This document shows positions 32,821 to 39,708 of a stretch of DNA of 41,954 nt, piece by piece. Origin of the DNA: Blastocatellia bacterium (GTDB lineage: Bacteria; Acidobacteriota; Blastocatellia; HR10; J050); assembly GCA_025054955.1 (NCBI GenBank), contig JANWZE010000038.1:1-41954 (forward strand), in the 5' to 3' direction. A model generated the notes under the pieces. That model was not told the origin of the DNA. It was given only the letters and a program-made list of their open reading frames with translations, and made no database searches. A program made the position numbers and the translations under genes. How positions within the stretch are numbered: position 1 is the first letter of the stretch; every line of letters starts with the position of its first letter.

Positions 32821-32921
32821 TAGAGCGATTTTCAATTAGCTTGGGGGCCCCGCATCCTGCGGGTTGATGAACGCTGCAAGCGTACGCTCCCAAGACAAAC
32901 TCATTCGCAAACCGCTCTAAA
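32821..32921. repeat. MITE-like element with AGAGCGRTTT ends
   Basis: Ends TAGAGCGATTTTC (left) and, on the other strand, TAGAGCGGTTTGCG (right) are inverted repeats. Inside are a CCCCGCATCCTGCGGG hairpin and GCTGCAAGCGTACGCTCCC. The GGGAGCG motif also opens the nested hairpin at 24764, hinting at a related family. Confidence 0.5.
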
Positions 32922-32937
32922 ACCCAGAAGACAGCAG

Positions 32938-33024
32938 CCCCTGCGGGGAAATCCGAAATTCCAAATCCGAAATCCAAATGTTTGGAATTTCGGATTTCGT
33001 GCTTGGGATTTCCCTCGAAGAGGG
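32938..33024 (-). repeat. Heptad palindromic element, copy 13
   Basis: 87-bp copy (one base short of 88), B end to A end, just downstream of the response regulator gene. Confidence 0.92.
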
Positions 33025-33047
33025 TCTCGTGGTCTGATGTCTGAAGG

Positions 33048-33698
33048 CTAGGAGATGAGGCCGCTTTTGAGGGCTTTGCGCACGGCCTCGGATTTGGAGT
33101 GAACTTGGAGTTTAACGTAGACGCTGCGGATATATTTGCGGACGGTATTGATGCTGATGTTCAGTTGATTGGCCGCCGCCTGGTAGGTCGCGCCTTTGGA
33201 TAAGAGTTCCAGCAGGCGACTCTCTTGCGGCATGAGGCGATACTCAGGCTGTTCTGGCAGTCCCGTTTCTTGAATCAGCCGGACGACTTTCCGTGCGATC
33301 CCCGGCGACATCGGCGAGCCGCCCTCATGGGCTTCCCGGATGGCATCCAACAGCTTCGCCGGCGGCGTGTTCTTCAACAAATATCCACAGGCTCCATTGC
33401 ACAGCGACTCGAAGACTCTCTCCTCATCTTCGTAGATCGTGAGCATCAAGACCTGCATGTTAGGGAATCGTTCTTTCAGAAGACGAACGCCTTCAGAGCC
33501 AGACATTCCCGGTAGGTGAATATCCAGCAGCAGGACGTCAGGCACCTCTCGGTCAATCAGTCGCAGTCCCTCTTCTACCGAACCAAAGGCCGCGATACAG
33601 CGATACCCCGGTGTGCCGTTAATAAGAGCGCTCAAGCCGTCGCGCACCACTCGGTCGTCTTCGATCAGGACCACGCGGGTTGACTCGGTTGTTTGCAT
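33048..33698 (-). CDS. NarL/FixJ-family response regulator
   Basis: 216 residues. Receiver domain (about 7-125) with acidic pocket E13-D14-D15, phospho-acceptor D59 (VLLLDIHLPGMSG), T/S switch in MLTIYEDEE and K in GYLLKNTPP. LuxR-type helix-turn-helix (about 150-212) includes LLELLSKGATYQAAANQLNI and TVRKYIRSVYVKLQVHS. It lies downstream of the large sensor kinase on the same strand and is presumably its partner; targets are unknown. Confidence 0.93.
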   Translation of the reverse strand: MQTTESTRVVLIEDDRVVRDGLSALINGTPGYRCIAAFGSVEEGLRLIDREVPDVLLLDIHLPGMSGSEGVRLLKERFPNMQVLMLTIYEDEERVFESLCNGACGYLLKNTPPAKLLDAIREAHEGGSPMSPGIARKVVRLIQETGLPEQPEYRLMPQESRLLELLSKGATYQAAANQLNISINTVRKYIRSVYVKLQVHSKSEAVRKALKSGLIS

Positions 33699-33792
33699 AC
33701 GGCGCTATCCAGGATGAAACGTGATAGTAACCAAATTCAATGGCGCTCCACAAGCGCATGTTCATGCACCGAGTGATCCGTTTTCTCTGTCT

Positions 33793-33897
33793 GTTGTCAT
33801 TTTTGGGGGGCGCATTCCGTGATCCGTGATCCGTAGAATAGAGCCACAGATTACACAGATTAGCACAGAATTCGTGATCCATGATTCGTGACCGTAA
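33793..33897 (-). repeat. Tail block of the heptad element, inverted copy
   Basis: On the - strand it reads TTACGGTCACGAATCATGG, then CACGAATTCTGTGCTAATCT and ends with GGATCACGGATCACGG. It matches the block at 8512-8592 and abuts the B end of copy 14. Confidence 0.8.
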
Positions 33898-33983
33898 TCC
33901 CTGCGGGGAAATCTGAAATTCCAAATCCGAAATCCCAAACGTTTCGGATTTCGGATTTCGTGCTTCGAATTTCCCCGCAGGGG
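33898..33983. repeat. Heptad palindromic element, copy 14 (two B ends)
   Basis: The only complete copy with B-type hairpins on both sides (first base variant, TCCCTGCGGGG, and CCCCGCAGGGG). Its 86 bp equals 88 minus the 2-bp difference between A and B ends, so the core length is the standard one. Confidence 0.9.
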
Positions 33984-33998
33984 CTGAGCGCCAAAGGA

Positions 33999-36900
33999 CT
34001 AACGTAGCGGCACCGTCAAAGTGAGCCGCGTTCCGTGGCCCGGCGTGGAATCAATTCGCAACTGACCGCCAAGCTGGGCGGTTCGCACTCGCATGTTCTC
34101 TAACCCGTGTCCCTGACGAATTTGTCTCCCACCATCTTCTTCGACGAATCCGCGCCCATTATCGGCTATCTCCGCTTGCAATTGGCTCTCCGTGATGGTG
34201 ATGGTGAGCCGGACTGACGTGCAATCAGCATAGCGCACGATGTTGTTGATGGCCTCCTTGAAGATCAAATACAAGTGGCGGCGCTGCTCCAGCGTCAGCT
34301 TCACCTTCTCCGGGTCCGATGGCATTTGAATCTCACAAGCGATGCCTTTGGTTTCCAGCACCTGCGAGGCGAGGTTGGCGATGCGAAGAATGACGTTGCT
34401 GAGATCATCGTGCCGAGGATCAATGGACCAGACAATATCGCTCATCGTGCCCACCAACTCGCGTGCCATCTCGGCGATCTGAGTCAACATCTGAGCCGAT
34501 TCCGGACGGGTGACTGTATTGTGCTGTTTGACCACCTCGCTGAGAATGGCGATTCGTGACAGGCTGGCGCCGATGTCGTCGTGCAGGTCGGTGGCAATGC
34601 GTGTGCGCACTCGCTCCAGTTCGAGCAACCGAGCGACGCGGTAACGATGGATGGCATAAATCACCAACCCAATGACTGTCACCATCAGTGTCAGAAACCA
34701 CCAGCGCTGCCAGATTGGCGGAAGGATGGTGAAGGAAACCGTGGCCGGCGTTGGGCTGGCCACGCCGTCGGCGCTGACGGCACGCACCAGAAAACGATAC
34801 GTGCCGGGTGATAATTTCGCGTAATGGACTGTGCGTTGATCGGTCGGCGCGCTCCAGTCTTGGTCAGCGCCTTCCAACTTGTACTGATAGCGTAAGAGTC
34901 CGCCCGCAGCAGAACTGAGTCCGAAGAAATCAATTTGAATTTGATTTTGATCCGGCCCGATCTCCAGGATAGAGACGGCGCTTTGCCCGAAGACGGAAAT
35001 AGGGTGACTGATTCCTCCGATCCTGAGGCCGCTGATGAACGCCGGGGACGGAGAAGCCGGCCGGTCAGGTTGGGGCGTGAGCCGTGATAATCCTCTGATC
35101 GTGCCGAACCAGAGGTTACCTTTTCGGTCACGGTACGCTGAAAGGACTTGTGCGGCCGCCAGCCCATCCGCCGTGGTGTAGCGCCTGACGTGGCCGGTCT
35201 GCGGATCGAGCCGTCCGATCCCCATCGTGGCGCCGAAGTAGATACGCCCCTGCTCGTCCTCTGTGATCGCGCCGAACTGGGTCATCGCTTCAAAGCTGCC
35301 CGCCAGCGCGTTGGCCACCGTAGTCCTGGCAAAGTGTGGCCGCTCCGCGGTGGGATCAGCGACGTAGTACAACCCATTCGGAGCCGCCAGTGATATCCAG
35401 AGCCGACCCGCGAGGTCGCGGTGGATCGCAAAGACCGTGCGACCAACGAGACCCTCCTTTGAAGTAAACAAGGTGAAACGGCCGGCTCGGTATCGCGCGA
35501 GACCGCCGCCGAAGAATCCGATCCACACATTGGCTGAATTGTCCTCGCCGAAGGCCGATACTCTCTCCAACCTCGGCAATCCATCAGCGTCAGAGTAACG
35601 ATGGAACAACCCGGTCGCTCGCTCCCAACGAGTCACCACCTCGCGGTCAGGAGCGAAAGTGCCGATCCAGATGTCTCCGCGCGAGTCCTCAAACAGGCGA
35701 GTCACGTCATTGCCGGCCAGCCCATCGCGCGTCGTGTAGACCGCTTTGGGAGGTGTGTGCGCCAATTGCTCGAACCGGCGCACCTGCGGGAAACGATACA
35801 ATCCATCGCTGGTAGCGATCCACCATTCACCCGTGCGGTCCTTAAGGATTTGATGGTACGTGCGCCAGTCAGCATCCGTGATGTGTTTTGGCAGCTTTGG
35901 CTTGACCGAGGTGAAACCCCGGCCATCGAAGCGATGAATCCGCCAGCCGTCACCCCAGCAGTACAAATCCCCTGCCGCGTCTTCGAAGATAGTGGCGTAT
36001 TGATCCGACCACAGGCCGTCGGCTTTCGTGTAGGTGACTAATCCAGCTCCCGCCAGCATCATCGCGCCCGCCGAGAACGTGGCGATCCACAGATTGCCGG
36101 CAATATCTTCAGCCATCGAGAGGGACAAGTTTTCGTTTACCCCCTGCGCGGTTGAATACGTCTTGAACCGTCGGCTATCGAACTCGGTCAGATAGCCGCC
36201 TGTGGTGATCATGTAAAACTTCCCGTCGGAGAGCTGCCTGACGGCGAGCACTTCGTTGCTGCCCAATCCATCCGCAACGGTCAACCATCGCGCCTGGCCG
36301 GGCCTGACGGGCAATTGAACATCAGACAGTTCTGACGGGGATGGCGTGCGGTTCTTGATCAGCGTCAGCCACAACGCGCGATGCCTGGCCTGCGTCGCTG
36401 ATGCGGGTAATGGTTTCAACACAATCAACCCCGCCTGATGACTGATCCACACTCTGCCCTCCTCGTCTTTGAACAACGACCAGACCGTGTCTGTGCCGGT
36501 GGGTGATGGCCGAAGGTCATAGTGGATCATTTGCCCATCAGGCAGGCGACGCACCAGACCATACTTGGTGCCGATCCACAAGCTGCCCTCGGCATCTTCG
36601 GTGATCGCCCAAACCTGCACAAGGGCGTCGGGATAGCGCATGATGCCCAGCGCGACCGGGACGAATGATGTTTCGCCATGAGCCCGGTCCAGCGCAAACA
36701 AGCCGCCATCAGTCCCAGCCCAGATGCTCCCCCTGCGGTCTTCATACAAAACATTCACGCGATTACTCACGGCCATATCGCCGACTGGGTAGACGGTAAA
36801 GAGGCTCTCTGTCTCACGGGGCTTCTCTCTGACTCGAATTTCAGACGGTGGATACTTGGGAGATTGATTGAAGCGACACGCACCACTGCCATTGGTGGCC

Positions 36901-37205
36901 GCCCAGTATTCCCCCTGGCGCGTTTCCAGAAAATCGTTGAATGATTGAACGAAGCCCTCGTTCAACCGGTAGGTGGTGAATCGTTGTCCATCGAATCGGC
37001 TGAGACCGTCGAGCGTGCAGAACCACAAAAATCCTTGTGAATCCCGCACGATGCGTTTGACGCGATCGTGCGCCAGTCCGTCGTCGGTGGTGTAGTATCT
37101 GATCGGCAATCGCTCGGCTCGGACAGGAGTCAGCCCTGCCAGGTGCAGACCGAGCCCCAGCGCGACACAAACAATGATGACCTCCTCCCAGTGACCTCCG
37201 CGCAT
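33999..37205 (-). CDS. Sensor histidine kinase with two-component-regulator propeller domain
   Basis: 1068 residues from ATG 37205; the frame is open to a TTG at 37253, which would add 16 residues. The signal region VIIVCVALGLGLHLAGLTPV exports the N-terminus. Residues about 35-740 form repeated propeller blades (GFLWFCTLDGLSRFDG, GSLWIGTKYGLVRRLPDG, GDIWIGTFAPDREVV), followed by a Y_Y_Y-type domain (YQYKLEGADQDWSAPTD ... GTYRFLVRAV). One membrane helix (about 835-855) leads to a HisKA_3 dimerisation helix with H875 in DLHDDIGASLSRI and an HATPase domain (FKEAINNIVRYA, ADNGRGF, GHGLENMRVRT). It should sense an external ligand and phosphorylate the neighbouring NarL-type regulator. Confidence 0.92.
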   Translation of the reverse strand: MRGGHWEEVIIVCVALGLGLHLAGLTPVRAERLPIRYYTTDDGLAHDRVKRIVRDSQGFLWFCTLDGLSRFDGQRFTTYRLNEGFVQSFNDFLETRQGEYWAATNGSGACRFNQSPKYPPSEIRVREKPRETESLFTVYPVGDMAVSNRVNVLYEDRRGSIWAGTDGGLFALDRAHGETSFVPVALGIMRYPDALVQVWAITEDAEGSLWIGTKYGLVRRLPDGQMIHYDLRPSPTGTDTVWSLFKDEEGRVWISHQAGLIVLKPLPASATQARHRALWLTLIKNRTPSPSELSDVQLPVRPGQARWLTVADGLGSNEVLAVRQLSDGKFYMITTGGYLTEFDSRRFKTYSTAQGVNENLSLSMAEDIAGNLWIATFSAGAMMLAGAGLVTYTKADGLWSDQYATIFEDAAGDLYCWGDGWRIHRFDGRGFTSVKPKLPKHITDADWRTYHQILKDRTGEWWIATSDGLYRFPQVRRFEQLAHTPPKAVYTTRDGLAGNDVTRLFEDSRGDIWIGTFAPDREVVTRWERATGLFHRYSDADGLPRLERVSAFGEDNSANVWIGFFGGGLARYRAGRFTLFTSKEGLVGRTVFAIHRDLAGRLWISLAAPNGLYYVADPTAERPHFARTTVANALAGSFEAMTQFGAITEDEQGRIYFGATMGIGRLDPQTGHVRRYTTADGLAAAQVLSAYRDRKGNLWFGTIRGLSRLTPQPDRPASPSPAFISGLRIGGISHPISVFGQSAVSILEIGPDQNQIQIDFFGLSSAAGGLLRYQYKLEGADQDWSAPTDQRTVHYAKLSPGTYRFLVRAVSADGVASPTPATVSFTILPPIWQRWWFLTLMVTVIGLVIYAIHRYRVARLLELERVRTRIATDLHDDIGASLSRIAILSEVVKQHNTVTRPESAQMLTQIAEMARELVGTMSDIVWSIDPRHDDLSNVILRIANLASQVLETKGIACEIQMPSDPEKVKLTLEQRRHLYLIFKEAINNIVRYADCTSVRLTITITESQLQAEIADNGRGFVEEDGGRQIRQGHGLENMRVRTAQLGGQLRIDSTPGHGTRLTLTVPLR

Positions 37206-37276
37206 AAATTCCACCACGCGGGAACGAACGGGTAATGCTATTGTATGTGCCAAGGCCGGTCAAGGAGCCACGGAAG

Positions 37277-37364
37277 CCCCTCCGGGGAAATCCGAAATTC
37301 GAAGCACGAAATCCCAAACGTTTCGGATTTGGGATTTCGTGCTTCGGATTTCCCGCGAAGAGGG
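37277..37364 (-). repeat. Heptad palindromic element, copy 15
   Basis: Complete 88-bp copy, B end (loop variant CCCCTCCGGGG) to A end (CCCGCGAAGAGGG), between gltS and the sensor kinase gene. Confidence 0.92.
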
Positions 37365-37376
37365 TGCTGTCGCCGG

Positions 37377-38621
37377 TTACTTGAACAGGTTGGCCATCGT
37401 GGTAATGATCAGCGCGTTGGTGAAATCAATCAGAAAGGCGCCGACGATTGAAACGACTAAGTAGGCGCGCGGGGCTGCGCCGAATTTTTCCACTAGCGCG
37501 TCCATGCACGCGATTGCATTGGCTGCCGTGCCCAGCATGAACCCGAGGAACCCACTAGCCATCACGGCTGACTCATAGTCCCGACCCATCAGATGAAACG
37601 AGACAACATAAGCCACCGCAACAGTGATGAGGACCTGGGCCAGCAAGATGACGAGCAGAGGAAGCGCCAGGTTTACCAGCTCCCAGAGCTTCAGATTCAT
37701 CAAGGCCATCGAGATGAACAGCGACAACGAGATGTTGCCAATCGCTTCAGCGTTGGCGGGCGAAAGGTGGATGAACTTGAAGCGGTCATCAAGATTACGG
37801 AATAAGGCTGCAACAATCATTGCGCCGATATAAGCCGGCAGCACGATGCCTTTGGCGCTGATCCACTTGCCGATGATCGAACCGATGCCCATGGCGATAG
37901 CGACGATCATCAGGCTACGCAGCACATCAGATTTTTCCGCCCCTTCTTCATAGATTGACCCGTTGTCAACAGATGAAACCTCGGGCGCAATGGGCGGGGC
38001 TGGTACTGCCGATGGCGCATGCATTCTCGGTGAGTGCTTGAGCAGGCGGTATCGTTCAACCAGGCGAGTTCCAAGTGGGCCGCCCAGCAGGCCACCCGAC
38101 GTGATACCGAACGTTGCTGAAGCCAATCCCAAGGTGGTGGCGCCGCTGATGCCGAGTTGTTCGAACGTCGGGCCAAAAGCGAGGCTGGTAGCAGGCCCGC
38201 CGGTCAGACTGACCGACCCGGCAATGATGCCCAGCAGCGGATGCAAGTGAAACAATCGGGCCAGCGCGATGCCGACAAGATTTTGTACAACGGCTAACAG
38301 ACTGGCCAAGCCAAAGAAGACGAGCACTTGCCAGCCGCCACGTTTGATGAGCTGAAGGCTTGCGTTCAATCCAACCGTCGTGAAGAACGCGATCATCAGC
38401 AGATCGCGCAGCGTCAGGTCCATCTCCACGTTAACGACGCGGTCTCGCAACGTCAAAAACACAATTGAGCAGAGCAATCCGCCAATGACGGCTGCGGGAA
38501 TGTTCAATCGGTCGAGCCAGCTCAGCCGACGCTTCAGGCTGATGCCTACCATCAACACTACGGCGGCCAGTGCCAGCGTTTGAATGACGTCCATTTTGAT
38601 GTGAATTGGGAGTGCGTTCAT
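37377..38621 (-). CDS. gltS: Sodium/glutamate symporter GltS
   Basis: 414 residues, ten or more membrane segments. Family features include LNIPAAVIGGLLCSIVFL near the N-terminus and two re-entrant-loop motifs, GSVSLTGGPATSLAFGPTF and GFLGFMLGTAANAIACMDAL. The ATG at 38621 overlaps the stop of the upstream hydrolase (ATGA), indicating coupled translation; a start at 38594 (MDVIQTL) is also possible. It couples sodium entry to glutamate uptake. Confidence 0.9.
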   Translation of the reverse strand: MNALPIHIKMDVIQTLALAAVVLMVGISLKRRLSWLDRLNIPAAVIGGLLCSIVFLTLRDRVVNVEMDLTLRDLLMIAFFTTVGLNASLQLIKRGGWQVLVFFGLASLLAVVQNLVGIALARLFHLHPLLGIIAGSVSLTGGPATSLAFGPTFEQLGISGATTLGLASATFGITSGGLLGGPLGTRLVERYRLLKHSPRMHAPSAVPAPPIAPEVSSVDNGSIYEEGAEKSDVLRSLMIVAIAMGIGSIIGKWISAKGIVLPAYIGAMIVAALFRNLDDRFKFIHLSPANAEAIGNISLSLFISMALMNLKLWELVNLALPLLVILLAQVLITVAVAYVVSFHLMGRDYESAVMASGFLGFMLGTAANAIACMDALVEKFGAAPRAYLVVSIVGAFLIDFTNALIITTMANLFK

Positions 38622-39244
38622 CGGGTGAAGTAATCAGTGATGGCGTCGGCCAGCGGCTCGAGCTTGCGATGAAAAAAATGATCAGCGCCTTCGACCCAAA
38701 CCAGTTCCTTCGGTTCCGGGATCGTCAAGAGCAGGGCTTGCATGCACTCGATTGAGCCAAATTCGTCCTCGCTGCCTTGAATGAAGAGTTTTGGTTTTGT
38801 GCAGTTCACGAGAAAAGAAAAGTCATTCATATTGACCGGCATTCCAATGCCGATCAGGTGAGAGACGCGCCCGTGCTGCGCGCCAACGGCTAGCCCGACC
38901 CATGCGCCGAATGAGAAGCCAGCCAGAACGATTTCAATCTGGGGGTACTGCTGGTTCAGGTAATCAATGGCCGCCTGCACATCAGCTCGTTCGCCATGAC
39001 CGTAATCATACGAGCCGGTGCTACGGCCGACGCCGCGAAAGTTAAAGCGCAAGACCACCATGCCCAGTTGGTGCAGAGCGCGGCCTGCGCGAAATACGAC
39101 TTTGTTATGCATGCTGCCGCCATATTGTGGATGCGGGTGACACACAATCGCGCCACGCGCCACGCGAGTTTGTGCATGAGCAGGCGGCGTCCAAAGAATG
39201 CCTTCAAGCATTACTCCTGCTGATGACGGAAAACGTACCTGCAT
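38618..39244 (-). CDS. Alpha/beta hydrolase (dienelactone-hydrolase-like)
   Basis: 208 residues from ATG 39244 (MQVRFPSSAGVMLEGILW); the frame is open 42 codons further upstream but those residues come from intergenic sequence. Motifs: CHPHPQYGGSMHNKVV (oxyanion side), nucleophile elbow GFSFGAW (Ser), acid in QGSEDEFG and His in GADHFFH. The HPHP..GG style matches a subgroup of small cytoplasmic esterases of unknown substrate. It shares an operon with gltS through an ATGA overlap. Confidence 0.82.
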   Translation of the reverse strand: MQVRFPSSAGVMLEGILWTPPAHAQTRVARGAIVCHPHPQYGGSMHNKVVFRAGRALHQLGMVVLRFNFRGVGRSTGSYDYGHGERADVQAAIDYLNQQYPQIEIVLAGFSFGAWVGLAVGAQHGRVSHLIGIGMPVNMNDFSFLVNCTKPKLFIQGSEDEFGSIECMQALLLTIPEPKELVWVEGADHFFHRKLEPLADAITDYFTR

Positions 39245-39364
39245 GGTTGATGAGCGGACATTGTGTCTTATCCGGTCGGTCAAGGCAACACCACAACCAG
39301 TCAAGGAAGGATCGAAGCCGTACAAAAATCCTACAGTCCGTGGACCGTGGACCAGAGAAAGCTC

Positions 39365-39455
39365 AAGCACGAAATCCGAAATTCGAAACGTTTGGGATTT
39401 CGGATTTGAAATTTCAGATTTCCCCGCAGGGGTTACCGATCACGAATCACGAATA
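39365..39455 (+). repeat. Heptad palindromic element, copy 16 (5'-truncated) with tail
   Basis: The A end is missing; the core and B end (39422-39432) are intact and continue into a GTTACCGATCACGAATCACG tail to about 39455. Confidence 0.88.
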
Positions 39456-39552
39456 AGTTCATCCTGCAATTTTTTTGAGACAGTTGACTTCTTTTTGAAT
39501 TTCTGGAGAATCACTCGTGTGCTAGTGAACATTACCAAGGATAGAAACGGCG

Positions 39553-39685
39553 CCCTCTTCGAGGGAAATCCCAAGCCCTCTTCGAGGGAAATCCGAAGCA
39601 CGAAATCCCAAATCCGAAACGTTTCGGATTTCGTGCTTCGAATTTCGGAATTTCCCCGCAGGGGCTTGGGATTTTCCCGCAGGGG
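39553..39685 (+). repeat. Heptad palindromic element, copy 17, both ends duplicated
   Basis: Extra A unit of 23 bp (39553-39575), main element 39576-39664 (89 bp), extra B unit of 21 bp (39665-39685). It lies just before the peptidase ribosome binding site. Confidence 0.93.
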
Positions 39686-39708
39686 CGCACGGGCTATGGG
39701 AGGGAGAC

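Larger units (their letters stand above)
32663..33047. other. Intergenic interval with two repeats
   Basis: 385 bp without a gene. It contains an inverted-repeat element (32821-32921) and heptad copy 13. The T-rich segment at 32747-32752 follows no clear stem. Confidence 0.5.
33699..33998. other. Gap between sensor kinase and regulator filled by repeats
   Basis: 300 bp with no gene. It holds a tail block (33793-33897) and heptad copy 14. A promoter for the regulator could lie in 33699-33790, but I could not define one. Confidence 0.5.
39245..39708. other. Divergent intergenic region with two repeats
   Basis: 464 bp separate the - strand hydrolase from the + strand peptidase. It contains copies 16 and 17. 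TTGACT at about 39484, with AGAATC 17 bp downstream, is a weak promoter candidate. A short degenerate run of GTGGACC units lies near 39340. Confidence 0.5.
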
